NCBI GenBank assembly: GCA_964017045.1
Contig: OZ024795.1
Coordinates: 55,281,350-55,345,349 of the forward strand
Length of the DNA stretch: 64,000 bases
DNA from: Omphiscola glabra
Taxonomy: Eukaryota > Mollusca > Gastropoda > Lymnaeidae
Reading direction: 5' to 3'
Below the pieces are notes generated by a model. That model was not told the DNA's origin and did no database searches. It saw nothing but the letters and a program-made list of their open reading frames with translations. This document shows, in pieces, positions 1 to 18,055 of the stretch; position 1 is the first letter of the stretch, and every line of letters starts with the position of its first letter. A program made the position numbers and the translations under genes.

Positions 1-599
1 TAATTATTATAGTTAGTTACTCCTTCTACTATGTCTACGTCTACTTAATAACTAACTTAACTACTAAGTAAAGTTAAGACTTAAGGTCAAGGTAACTTTG
101 ATGTAAGCCTTATTGAATAACTTATTGACCATATTAAGATATTACTTATTAAAGTAAAGCTAAAAACAGCTAAAAGTCTAAAGTCTCAAACTTAAAAATA
201 AAGCAAGTAGAAAGTTAAGAACGTGAAAGTGACCAAGTTTACAGAGTAGTCTAGTCTAAGAGACTACTAAGTCGTAAAATGTAATACTCACTTGACTTAA
301 ACTTAAGTTTAGTCTAGACCTAGTCTAAACGTAACTTTTCCCCTTCTCATCTATTGAATTGATGAATTGATTAAATATCTATACTATTAATACTATGCTA
401 ATCGGGGTAGTAGACACTTCGATTTTTCTTTTTCAGGTAACTTTGATGAGTCTTGAACTTCTATTAATCATTGCTTAAGGTAAGGCTAAGGAACTAGAAA
501 TAGATCTAAAGTACTATTAAATAATTTTTCAACACAGAAGTATTGAAATAACATTCTAATGAACGCAATCTAAAAAGCCATCTTTAAGTTTAAATAAAC

Positions 600-600
<1 letters not shown>
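1..600. other. AT-rich upstream DNA, no gene seen
   Basis: This stretch is AT-rich and has many short degenerate words built from ACTTA/TAAGT. I see no open frame, RNA gene or transposon end in it. It is the distal upstream region of PCNA, or the far end of a neighbour outside the window. Confidence 0.5.
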
Positions 601-6645
<6,045 letters not shown>

Positions 6646-6831
6646 ATTATATAATCTTTGCTTTACATATTTCATTGCATTACATATTGTTCCATTGCAC
6701 TTCATCTTACATCAAGTGAAAATTCATGTCTTATTGCTATATATCACTCATGAGATAGTATTTTGCCAGTGTATATATAATTTGGAAGATAAATCTGTTG
6801 TTAATTGATTTTTTTTTAGCTGGTAAGTGAT

Positions 6832-6837
6832 AATAAA
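6832..6837 (+). terminator. PCNA polyadenylation signal
   Basis: AATAAA lies 187 bp after the PCNA stop codon and is the first canonical signal downstream. A 3' UTR of about 200 nt is inferred. Confidence 0.5.
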
Positions 6838-7950
6838 AATGTTTGGCTGTCAATATGGTTTAGTTTTCTCTTTGTAATGTAAAGACTTGTCTATTAGTAA
6901 CTGTTTCTTGACAATTTATTAATATTATTATCCTTCATGCCGTGACTTGAGATTACCAGCATAAATTATAGAGCATACAGTCATTCATATGAACTCTTAG
7001 AATTGTTCCCCTGTAGACTATGCCCCATTTCAGGAAACTGTTGGGAAGAAAATGTGAGCTTCCTTAATTGATTCTAAAATGGCTATTACTATAGGCCAGT
7101 GTGACAATGAAGTTCTGATATTGTACGATATGCGCATTCTGAAGCCCTAATTGTTAGTTTTAGAACTAGACAAAACATTGTGTGTGAAGTTCTGAAGGGT
7201 GATTGCACTAAGGCTGGGGGTAAGTCTATGAACTTCTTTTTTACAAGTGTTCAGCCATCATTGGTGGTCATGTGATTGCTGGCTCATAAGTGCTGTCAAG
7301 GGTAAACTTTAGAGAGCTCACAGTTACCGATCATCAAACCCACCATTGCAGAAGCGTGTGGCACCCCGTCTTAATTTCACAACATGGTAAACGCTAAATC
7401 AACTAAATGCTTTTAATATTTTCTTGATCTTCCCTGGTACTGCCTCATGCACACTTAATGATTAATGGCATAAATATGTGCAAGCCTCAATAAATAAAAG
7501 ATTTGAAATTGAATCAAAGAAATAGAAACCTACAGCTGCATATTAAGTGATTGAGATAATCTCAATGCTGAGTCCAGTGAAGAACATTACATTTAGACAT
7601 GTCACTGTATGTAATCATAATATAAATACTAGACATGGTAGTAACTTAAAATGTTTATATAGGCTAATCAATTTTTTGTAGGCTTCCATTTTACTTACTT
7701 TGAAAATGATTCTTCTAGAAATCTAAAATCAGGATTAAAAAAAGGAGTATCCATACCAAATGGAACATCCTGTGACATGATAATGCAACCTTCTCAGTGA
7801 GAGGTGTTGCTTTGATGAAAAAATTGCGTAAGAACCCCTTCGTTCCTTAACGTATACTTTTATTATAATTTATACCCATTATAACTGAAGTGACATCAAA
7901 GAGATTGTCATGTTACAAATCAATCAGGCTTTTAACTTAAAATCAATAAT

Positions 7951-8070
7951 CTACCATACTACATATTACTGTAATGCTACCAACCATACAACATATTACT
8001 GTAATGCTACCTACCATTACTACATATTACTGTAATGCTACCTACCACACTACATATTACTGTAATGCTA
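7951..8070. repeat. Tandem repeat, about 30-bp unit, 4 copies
   Basis: Four successive copies of a unit built around ACATATTACTGTAATGCTAC, with small differences at the CTACCATACT side. Confidence 0.85.
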
Positions 8071-9411
8071 GTACAGATATTGTTCAATAAATTCTGTGGT
8101 TGTCGAATACTGAAACGTTTCAAAATGTTTTGGTAATGAGATATTCCTTTATTTTGTATATGGCTATCTTTACTTAATTGGGTTATAAATATTTAAGGTT
8201 AATCACATCTCAAAAATACATATTTTTTGCCACGTCTGCATAAAATTAAAATGAGAGACTTCTTATAAAGACTAGTATCGGTACAAGTTCAATATGGATT
8301 TTTTCAAAAATATGTTTAAAATACATGCTGGCAAGAGATGTATTGATAATGTTCTGAGGGTGCCAGAGAAATACTGGATGACCTGAGAAACTGAGTAACA
8401 CTATGTTGTACATTAATTAGTTTTAGCTACCAGCATAACTAAATACCCGATAGGAAAGCTTTTAAAAAGTGTCTAGTAATAGAATATTACATGTTTGCAA
8501 AGGCCGTGTATTTGTTACTTTGTTGAGTATGTTACTACTACCTAGAGAACTTATCATTCTATTTCTATTAATACGGTTGTTTTATTTTTATGTATTCATT
8601 TATATTGAATATGGTATATACATTTTAAATTAAATAATTGCTTTGTGCATGTAAAATATGGGAAGAGGTGCATAATCTATTATAATAATAATTTGCCCTT
8701 TATATGTAATCATCCAAATAGTATTGGCCGAGAGAGTGAAATTTGCGACTTGCACAATTCTTCCTCACTTAAATCCATGTCACTTTAATCATCATTCATT
8801 CCATATAATATAAGGTGAATATTGCAGCCCTTAGCAAGACACTGCAGGAGAGGATTAAGTATGTGAACTCTGCACCTGGAGATGTCCAATCAATCCCCTA
8901 CACAAGAACATTTCACAGCAGAAACGGCCTCAGTGATCTGTGCACCCACAGCAGAGTTCACAATTAGCATATATGATGATTAAGGTGGTCATGAGTCATG
9001 GCCGATTTTGCCTGACGAACTAGTTATCATCTTATTTCTCCTTTAGTTTTAAACTGCTTTGTGATCAAATCATGACTGAGAAAATGCTCCAGATAGGGCT
9101 GAAATTATTGTTAAAATAATTCGTAGGCAAAAATCTCAGATATCTTGTCAATGGGACATAACAATCATGTCACTGGCATTTCACCTGATCTTCATTATTT
9201 ACGGGGCAGACAAGATTAACTCAGGAATTATAATAGTAGCAGTACCCGGTAAGAGATTATTTCACTTGATGGTACCGGTACTCATTTAATAACAAATTGT
9301 AAGAATTTTTAGGACTGGCAAAAATTTATAAAATTATAATATTGCAAGCATACTGCAGTTTTAATCACTGAAGAAACAATATTAGAATACCATCTAACGT
9401 TTATGGATATT

Positions 9412-9417
9412 TTTATT
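9412..9417 (-). terminator. TMA16 polyadenylation signal
   Basis: TTTATT on the plus strand reads AATAAA on the gene strand, about 16 nt past the TMA16 stop. This would give a very short 3' UTR. Confidence 0.45.
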
Positions 9418-9432
9418 TACAATTTTTGTAAT

Positions 9433-12181
9433 TTAAGTTGCTTCTGCATCCTCTTCAACTTCATCCTCTTCATCTTGCTCTTTAGAAAATTTATCAACTT
9501 GTCTTCTTACATCAGTGCTTGAAATTTTCCTTAGTTTTAAATTCTGGATAAATTTAATTTCTCCATTCCATTTTTTAAATTCTTCTAAATGTTTTTTGTT
9601 TATAAGGTCTGGTACTTCTATTCCTGAAGATTCAAACTGATGTGTTTCTTCTTCAGTGGTCATTTTAATGGATGCTTCACGGGACACGTGTTGTTTAGAC
9701 TGTTGTCTGTTCCCAACACTCTGTACAATGCAAATCTGTTCCAATTCTTCCTTAAATCTATCGCGGTACTCAGTGACCAGGTCAATCATATCTTGCTTTG
9801 TATAGATATGTCTGTCATCAAGACGATCCTGAAAATGAAATATCAATAATGCAATATTATTTTTTAAAGTAAAAAAAAATTAAACTAGAACAGAACATGG
9901 CAATATTAGTATTGTTGTCTTCTTTATTTCTTATGAATGGTTCTTTGAAATTATGCTAAACAAATTTTTTCCTAAAAATTGTGGAGTTTTAAATATTTGT
10001 AAATTAATTTTTTTTATTTGGTCACCCTGATTTTGAACTGAATGATTTGGCGTATGCGGCACTATGTATGACTATCAATATTTTTTTTTACATGAATATG
10101 AAAATGAAGTATAAGGTATAGTACCGTATACTCTGTATAGCATAGCTAGGTACCCCAATATCGGGCTTCGCGGGCAAAAAAAACGCCGGCTTTGTGTGGT
10201 AAATTACTGTGACGAGCCGTGCACGGCGGGTTTTGGTATATGTCGGGCTTTGTCTTCCTATGCGTCATTTTCTAAAAATAAATAAGTTTACGTCTTAAAC
10301 TCTATTCGCTGAAGAATTCCGGTCACGATGATATAAATGCTGTGTCATTCTGACCGGTCTCAGGCGAACAGTTGGAGCGCATACTGTGGGTAAGTTTAAT
10401 CTTATGTTCCTGGGTTTTGTATAGGGTATAGATAGGTAACAACTTTATGTAGAGCAAGCTTGATCACTTTAACGTTAAAAGCATTTATTGTTAACATTGC
10501 TGGCTGTGTCTAGAATTTATGATACCAAGCTTTAAAAAAAAATCGACATGTTATGAAAAGACGGCGGCCATCTTTTTTTATATAATTTTTTTTATCGGAG
10601 GGAGGTGAAATTATTTGGAAATAAACGCTTTAAATAAAACATGTCTAAATCATGTAAACATCTGATTAAACAAACCTTTTTGATTCTAATATGACTAAAC
10701 GATATAAATAAATACAAAAAATAATCATTTGTTTTAAAATAATTGTTGTACAAAATAAGAACATTGATCAATTTGCCAATAGGAATTACTCTTCTTCAAC
10801 AATGACAATAATGATGTATTTATTAGCTATTATTATTAGATAAACTTTTAAAAGTTTAATTTTTAACATTTTGTATACTTTCAGGTGGACAAGGATACAA
10901 TCTGTTGCTGTGGACTAGGACACTATCTGTTGCCGTGGATTGCAATATTGCATTGCATATTTTTATGTTTTGTATTTAAATGCACCGGTACAATAATGAT
11001 GATGGAAATTCATATAATATCTTTTATATAAAATGTTCTGAATTATTGTTTTTGTATTTAAATACTTTATTAAATTTAGATTGTCATTGTCACTGTCCAT
11101 TTTTACTGAAGATTTTTATTGAATTAGCATTTTTAGTTTAAAAGTTATGTATTTAAATGTAAAAAATGTCTCGGCCACGGGCGCCTTTCATCAAATATTT
11201 TTATAAAATTGCATAAATTTTTCTGATCTGTATTTCAGTTATTTTAAATGTGCTTTACTTTTAGATGGACATTATCTGTTTGCATTGAAAATTTTATAGC
11301 AATAGCTTTATTGGTTTAGTCATTTTTTGTAAAATTAAATATTTCCACTATTGTTGTTATCCACCCCCTGTACTCATAAAATCATATTTTAATAAATATA
11401 ATAAGTTAATTCACAATTTATGTGTTTTGTTTTGTTACACATTGTATTGTAAATGTCTCCTCCAAATCTGAGAGCTCTAACTTTAATAGCTAAAAAGATA
11501 CAAGCAAAATAGTACAAAAAGTGTAATAATGCGATCACAGTTTTAAAACTTAAATACAAAGCCAAATAGTGGGGAAAAATAAATCACTAAAAAATTCATA
11601 ACTTTTCTCCTATAAGTAATAGAAAGATTATCTTAGTGTCATTGGAAAGCATAGAGCCAGCTCTTTCCAATGACATGCTCTTTGTCTATGTCAGATGTAT
11701 TTGAAAACTTGAGTTGGAGTACCTAGCATAGCATACTACTACTACACATGGTATGTCTAACACTGCTTTTAGTATTTACTAGTCCTTAAATTATAGTCCG
11801 TCTACATGCTACATGTGTCAATGTCTAGGACTAGTTTATTTGCTATTACTATTATTATTAAATTAATATTCAAATATTTTATCATATATTTTTGTAGTAT
11901 AGCCTATATTTCGACTGTCACTATAGACTATAGATGGAGGGCTAAGATGGACTCTATTCTATATGATTTTTAATAAAATATTAAAATTAAATTACCTGAA
12001 ACCATCTCAATTTTTCAGCTAGTATTTCTGATTTTACAAATTGAGCAGTCTTAGACGTCTCAACCTTCTTTTCGTGAGTTCTTTGCTTGTTCAACTGGAG
12101 TGCCTTCCTACTGTATGGGTGAACAGGACGTTCTTTTGTCTTATCTCTGGCCGGTCCGCTCTTTTTTACAACTTTAGGCAT
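9433..12181 (-). CDS. TMA16: Translation machinery-associated protein 16 homologue, 2 exons, complete
   Basis: TMA16 is a nuclear ribosome-biogenesis factor bound to pre-60S particles in yeast and conserved in animals. Exon 1 is 12181-11996 (62 codons) and exon 2 is 9828-9433, giving 193 residues against about 203 in human. Family features: a lysine-rich start MPKVVKKSG, HPYSRKALQL, the conserved junction AEKLRWFQ|DRLDD, ELEQI near residue 95, GNRQQSKQHVSRE, and FESSGIEVPDLIN. The tail is acidic (EQDEEDEVEEDAEAT). The 2.2-kb intron contains a GC-richer stretch near 10140-10400. The gene is divergent from MRPL12. Confidence 0.93.
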
Positions 12182-12476
12182 CGTTATGAATTGGTTGCTT
12201 GACGTGTTGTGTATGTGTTAAACTTGTGTACATACACCACAGCAGAACTATAATATATCACATAGAGATATTATGTCTATGACATACACTCATTCACGCC
12301 AATTATCATGCACACGAGTTATGTGGATATAGCCACCAGCCTAGCCAATCAAAAAAACTAGAAACCATTATTTAATTTTCATTTCATTTCAACGAAGAGC
12401 TCTACAAAGACATAAGAGTCAAAGTAAAAATCCATGCCGGCTAAAACATAAGATTGTTTCTAGATATTCATTCAAA
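12182..12476. promoter_or_regulatory. Shared divergent promoter, TMA16 / MRPL12
   Basis: Only 295 bp separate the TMA16 start (minus) from the MRPL12 start (plus), so the interval must hold both promoters and 5' UTRs. A CCAAT-type word (AGCCAATCA) occurs near 12344. No TATA box is evident. Sharing of regulation is inferred from spacing. Confidence 0.65.
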
Positions 12477-15400
12477 ATGCAGACGCCTAGAACTTTATTT
12501 CGACTACACAAATCATTTAGTTGTTGCAGAAGGTATCGCATTAATTGCAATGCTACATTTTTAAAATATCTGATTAACTATCTACTACTTAGCTACTAAC
12601 TTAAAACTTAAGTAACTTACTTACTGTCTCCACCTCTCTACCTACTAAGTAAGACTACTACTCGACAAAACACACTTGTTGACTTATTTATTGTATATTC
12701 AGTTACACCACACTCACAGCTCTTAAAACTACTTGAAAGACTTAACACTGGTCTGGTCTTTTGTATTTTAGTGTTGTTCAGCGACAAAGTCAATTTACAC
12801 CCATCAATTTACATGAAACACTTTTGTTACCAGTACACACTCAAGACAGAGTCTAGTAAAGTAGGCTACATATATTTGTTTATTATTTAAGTTTAATATT
12901 TATTTTAGTAAAATTATTATCCTAAATATTAATATTACAGCCTAAGTAAACTTATTAAACTAATTTATAGAAGGTAGACAGTAGTTAAGTCAGTAGGACT
13001 GAGTTGTTAAAAATATTGTTTGAAATCTTTGTCTTTTGCATGCCAACCAGCCATGGCCATGATTATGATGACCAAGGGCGCCAAGGCTAGACTATGACTA
13101 GTAGCCTTACTTGACATGCTCTCTCTTTTGTTTGAGGGAGACTTGCATGATATGTCAGTAATGTCAACTTCACTCTCTCGTCCTTGACCATTTGATCCAA
13201 TGGCAAAAATGACAATATTGGAAATAGAACAGTCTGTGTTCTTTAAGTTTAAGTGTTCCTCTTGGCAGGATTTGCCAGAATTTTCATTGTGTCACTGTCA
13301 TACCATCTACAGGAATCCTTCTCCTGGTTTGAATTCAGAGTTTGACTTCTCTTAGATTTGTTGCCAACCAAGGTTAATGAGTCACATCCGTCCACTGAGT
13401 AACATAGCAGTGGCACTACTTAGGCTTCTAGTAGCCTACTGCCTACTGAAAGCTACAACTGCCAATACTATTACTTTATTTAGTTTTTTATTATTTTCTG
13501 CTACTGGTACAAATTTCTCAGATCTTTAACATTTATACAGGGCACACTAGTTTCTTTCACACTGATTTTTGCACAATACCCAGTACTTAGTCGCAGATAG
13601 AATTAAAATTATCTGAGCTTTATCACTCTTTCTAAAATCCAAAATTAATGTAAATATATTTTTAAGTTCATGATTGTTTGTTAAATTGTATGTACAGCGT
13701 GGTGAGCCCAGCCCTAGGCTGGGGTACCACGCTATAGAAAACTACCTATAATAATAATAATAATTCCATGCTTCTAAATTTTCTTTTCAACTTATTCATG
13801 CTGCTCAATAAAATTCTTTGCCTCTTGGGTAGATTTAAATCGAGTACTGGCATATAAATTAATTTAATGGACCGTGAATCTATGCAAATTAAGAGATATT
13901 TTAATTTTGTAATCAATAAACTTAATTATTGTAGAGCACCATCTAGTAAGCATTTGAAGAGGCTTCTGCAAACAGAAAAATTAATAAATGAGTTGCTGGT
14001 TTGATTCATCATGTCTACTAGATGTTGTGCCCATTGAATCACATTGAATGGAAAAAGGAAATTAAACTCTGAAAATGTTTAATAGTATGTGGTGCCCCTT
14101 GACGAAGTTGGCCCCTTCAACTTACAGCTTGATGACATTAATGAGGAAGAGTTGTGATACATATGTCAAATTATGTGCATTAGTCAAGTAAACCACCCAT
14201 TGCCCAGCGCACCCCCATTGCGCAGCACACCACCCACTTCCCAATGGTTTTTAAAATTTTATTTGTATTGTTTAGTATTTTTTGGGCGAGATGGACAGCA
14301 ATATAAAAGTTTCCGGGGGGGGGGGGGGGGGACACTTACTCTAGCTATACCACGGATAAGTACTACATGTTAGACATGTAGACGCACATTTTATCTTTAA
14401 GTAGTAATGACCCTTTACATTCCATCCCTATTTTTAAAAAAAATATTTTATTTACATTACATGATCTTTATTTCCAGGATAGCTGCTAATCGAGACAATC
14501 ACCCAATATTTACTGTAGCACTTTCACATCAGCTTTCATTGCAAAGATGCAGATCCACTTCTACAGATGTCGTTCCTCCACCACCCGCAAATATCGCTTT
14601 GAAGAGCTATTCACCCAAAATTGAGAAATTGGTCAATGACATTGGTCAGCTGACGTTACTAGAGGTGTCCGACCTAAATGAGCTGCTGAAGGTAAGTTAT
14701 CATTCTTAAATTTGTCTGACACAGAATATGAAAATGTGATTTTTAATTTTAGACATTACAATTATTAAAAATCTGTTTTGTTGTACAATTTAAAACAAAA
14801 TAAATTTATTTACAATTTGAATTTGTTCACAGAGAACTCTCAATATTCAAGATGCTCCTATTATGTCGATGGGGGCTATGCAAGCAGTTGGCCAGAAGGT
14901 AAAAAAAAAATCTCCTTTCTGTCATACTGGTACTATTTTTCAGGAGGTAATTATTATTTTTATTAACTGTAATCTGGCTTATTAAAATTATTGCTTTTGA
15001 TCGAAATGAAAATGTTGAAAATGTTCTTTGCAGGCTCCAGAAGAGGAAGAAGTGGCTCCAAAACGAGAAAAGATGAGCTTCACAGTCAAGTTGACCAAAT
15101 TTGATGCAGGAAAGAAAGTTCAATTAATTAAAGAAATAAAGAATCTAGTGGAAGGACTCAATCTTGTTCAGGTACTATTAAATTTTAATCCAATTAGTAT
15201 TGAGCTGCTAGGAACTATTTTTCATCATCTATCTGTAAGCACATTAGTTGGTGACCCAGTACGAAGTGAACATCTCTTTGAAAAAAACACTTAGTACAGT
15301 TTTTCTGTTCTTTCAGTCGATTCACGGTGCTGGGTCTTTTAGTAATAGTGATTTGCCCTTTGCTGAATCCAGATTTTGTGTCAAATTCTAACAAATACAT

Positions 15401-17978
15401 TGGGATATAGCAAATAACTAGTTAACCCATTCGCTACTATTGCGACATACCCGCCTCGCTACTAATGCGACCGAATGCGCCATCACGCCTGGCAACGTAC
15501 ATATAACACACAATATCGCGAGAAGCATTGTTGCCTTGCGAATAGCTTTGAGATTTTAAGGAAATGAGAATAGAGCTGCTTCCGTTAAAAAAAAACGGAT
15601 GTCTCTACCATTTACGGTTTGAAAGCTGCGTGGTGTTGAAGTCGGTCTAAGCTTAGTGACTGTGTTTTACGTGAATTATTTTGCTATGGCATTTCAGTTT
15701 CTTGACTCTTTGATTGCTGCCTCCACTTCTAATTATCAAGTAGATAATAATTCTGATAATGAAGAAGAATCAGACATTGATATTGATGAACATGCATTAA
15801 ATTTAGACTCAGAAACTAATACTGATGAAAGTGACGTTGATGATAGCGACCAAGTCACTGAGTCTTGGTCTGACAATTTGACCAGTGTAACAAATAAAAT
15901 GGAGAGATTTAGTGGGATAGAAGGTGGCATCCATAACCTTCCTATTGAAAGCAGTCCAATAGACTACTTCAAACTATTTGTGATCGATGCCATGGTGGAA
16001 CTTATTGTTGTGGAAACCAACAGATATGCTGAGCAACAACAGACTGGTAAGGGTCAAAAAGACACCCAGTGGAAGGCATATCCGGAAATTTGATGGAAAG
16101 AAATTTCGTAGACGGAAAATTGATTGAACGGAAATGTGGTCTAATCTTATTTTTAGTTTATACGTTAAAATTTTGCGTCAAATTTCTTTTTGAACGCATT
16201 ATTTTGTTTTACTATATTAACTATATAGTAGAGTGCGTTCACATAGAAATTTGACGAATATTTTAACGTCTGAACTGAAAAAAAGATTCGACCAAATTTC
16301 CATTCTTTCCGTAGATGAGGCAATGGTCGGTTTTCGTGGAAGATTATCCTTCAAACAGTACCTGAGCAACAAGCCAATGCCATGGGGCATCAAAATTTGG
16401 TGCTGCAGCCAAAACTGGTTATATTCTGAACTTTCAAGTCTATACTGGCAAAGGTAGCAATCCCTCAGAACATGGACTGGGATATAATGTGGTTATGTCC
16501 ATGATGGAACCATACCTGGATAGGTATCATGAAGTGTTTTTCGACAATTTCTTTTCCTCGCCAAAACTTGCAGAGGACCTCCTATTGCAAAAAACTTATA
16601 GCTGTGCAACCATTAGACCCAACAGAAAAGGCTGGCCTCTACCTAAGTCTAAGCAGAAGAGGGGAAATGTTCGAATAAAGCAGAAAGGTCTAATGGTTGC
16701 CACGCAATGGACAGACAAGCGTCAAGTGAATATTATTTCTACCAATTCCAACCCAATAGTGACCACTGTTCAGCGCAGGTCAAAAGATGGCATGATGGAT
16801 ACTGAAATTCCAATGCCAGTTGTCACCTACAATTCTGGCATGTTTGGGGTGGATTTATCTGACCAACATCGTGCCTATTATCCTGTGGGCCGAGCAAGCA
16901 CCAAGTGGTGGAGGTACGTGTTCTGGTACATCATAGATTTGTCAATGATCAATAGCTTCCTGATCATGAAAAGTGCGAAGCCCGCTGATGCCTCAGACTC
17001 TCCAGCCCAAAATCATCTGATGTTTCAAAAGGCTGTGTTAGAACAACTTTTGACTGCAGCGACCAAATGCAGGCAGCCAGATACACCGAGTATCTCTGGC
17101 AGATCCAGCCCATTCAGCAGTCAACACATGCTGAGTCCAATGACTGGACGAAAACGTCGTTGTTACCAGTGCTCGGTTGATGGCAACAAGATGGACAGTA
17201 GCAGAAATAGGGAAGCAATAACTGGTTGTCACTTGTGCCAAGTTCATCTGCACAAGGGATACTGCTTTTCCAAATTCCATGAGACTCTAAAGTCTAAGTA
17301 ATTCTTACACTATGGGCCTCATCGCTGCTAACCCAAATTTTTAAAAAATTTGACTTTCATGATTTACTGCAAACATATTTGTCAGTCAAAGTGTATTAAA
17401 CTACCGTATACATTTTTGAAAAGGTTATTCAATTCTCTATTTTAATGCATGTTTTGTTAATATAGGTTGATGCTTAGTTGTTAAAAAAAATATTTTTCAA
17501 ACATGGGGGTGCATGTATTTTAGAGTGATCTCCTTTTACTTAGTATTTCAGGGGGTGGTCGTGGTTAGTAGCGAATGTGTTATTAGTGTTAAATGTTTGG
17601 TGGAAATAAATTAAACATGTACGGTATTTAAGATAACATACATTTTTTAAAGTAAAATTGAACTAATTGTAAGTGGGATGGAGCCTTCAGCAAGCAGTGA
17701 ATTCTTAGTGAGTTGCTGGTTAGTGTCAGGTGCTCTAGATGTTGCATCCTATCAAACTGAATTCAGAAAAAAGTTACACAATTTTGCAGTGTTCTTGTGA
17801 GGAAGCCATATACAATTTTTGAGTTTTAGCCTCATTAAAATGTAAAACATTTTTCTCCTAGGCTAAAAAGTTTGTTGAGGCAATACCTCAAGTTGTGAAA
17901 GCTGATGTTACTAAAGAAGAAGCTGAAAAATTAAAGGAAGCATTGGCCGCAGTAGGAGCAGAAGTGGAGATAGAATGA
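12477..17978 (+). CDS. MRPL12: Mitochondrial ribosomal protein L12 (bL12m), 5 exons, complete
   Basis: bL12m forms the L7/L12 stalk of the mitochondrial ribosome, recruits translation GTPases, and is reported to bind mitochondrial RNA polymerase. Exons are 12477-12532, 14478-14691, 14833-14898, 15034-15171 and 17862-17978. Phases agree and give 196 residues (human 198). The N-terminus [19 protein letters not shown] is basic and lacks acids, as expected of a mitochondrial presequence. [14 protein letters not shown] is the dimerisation region. [20 protein letters not shown] and [19 protein letters not shown] form the C-terminal L7/L12 domain. The acidic linker APEEEEV lies between them. Intron 4 is enlarged by a piggyBac insertion. 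Confidence 0.95.
13696..13733. repeat. Compact hairpin followed by an ATA repeat
   Basis: AGCGTGGT at the left pairs with ACCACGCT at the right, and inside them CCCAGCC pairs with GGCTGGG around a CTAG centre. The hairpin is followed by an AATAATAAT run. A hairpin plus short tail suggests the 3' end of a SINE or a foldback element, but I do not recognise the family. Confidence 0.5.
14318..14331. repeat. Poly-G tract in MRPL12 intron 1
   Basis: A run of about 14 G. Similar C/G runs recur through the window (18573-18587, 30358-30381, 38516-38527, 39971-39986) and are often linked to element remnants. Confidence 0.85.
15686..17301 (+). pseudogene. Broken piggyBac-like transposase
   Basis: The N-terminal part starts at 15686 ([16 protein letters not shown]), is strongly acidic and Asp/Ser-rich, and runs to about 16093. 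The DDE core resumes near 16235 with [11 protein letters not shown] (first catalytic Asp), continues with [16 protein letters not shown] (second Asp) and [15 protein letters not shown] (third Asp). A Cys-rich tail ([22 protein letters not shown]) ends at 17301. Breaks: about 150 bp of core between 16093 and 16235 is replaced by an inverted duplication, and there is a frameshift near 16402, after GIKIW. All three catalytic Asp motifs survive, but no single frame joins them. It is therefore inactive as it stands. Confidence 0.85.
16162..16269. repeat. Foldback inverted duplication inside the piggyBac element
   Basis: About 36 bp at 16162-16198 (starting ACGTTAAAATTTTGCGTC) recurs inverted at about 16234-16269 with a few mismatches, around an AT-rich loop of about 35 bp. 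The right arm reads as transposase coding sequence, so the left arm looks like an inverted copy of it rather than an independent insert. Confidence 0.7.
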
Positions 17979-18049
17979 GGGAGATATTATGGGGGATGAA
18001 TGGATAAATGTGGACTGTCAAAATGAGATGCTTGCAGAAACAGTTTTTT

Positions 18050-18055
18050 AATAAA
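18050..18055 (+). terminator. MRPL12 polyadenylation signal
   Basis: AATAAA lies 72 bp after the MRPL12 stop codon. Confidence 0.5.

Larger units (their letters stand above)
6646..9411. other. Intergenic, PCNA to TMA16 (convergent 3' ends)
   Basis: No gene is supported here. The region is AT-rich and holds a small tandem array at 7951-8070. A short conceptual reading near 8815-8966 looks like decayed coding sequence but matches nothing I can name. Confidence 0.5.
15422..17583 (+). mobile_element. piggyBac element in MRPL12 intron 4
   Basis: The left end TTAACCCATTCGCTACTA (15422-15439) is matched in inverse orientation near 17567-17583, where the reading is AATAACACATTCGCTACTA. The left end begins with the TTAA expected of piggyBac; the right end reads TTAT. 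The 2.2-kb interior encodes a recognisable but broken piggyBac transposase. Insertion is in an intron in the same orientation as the host gene. Confidence 0.85.
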
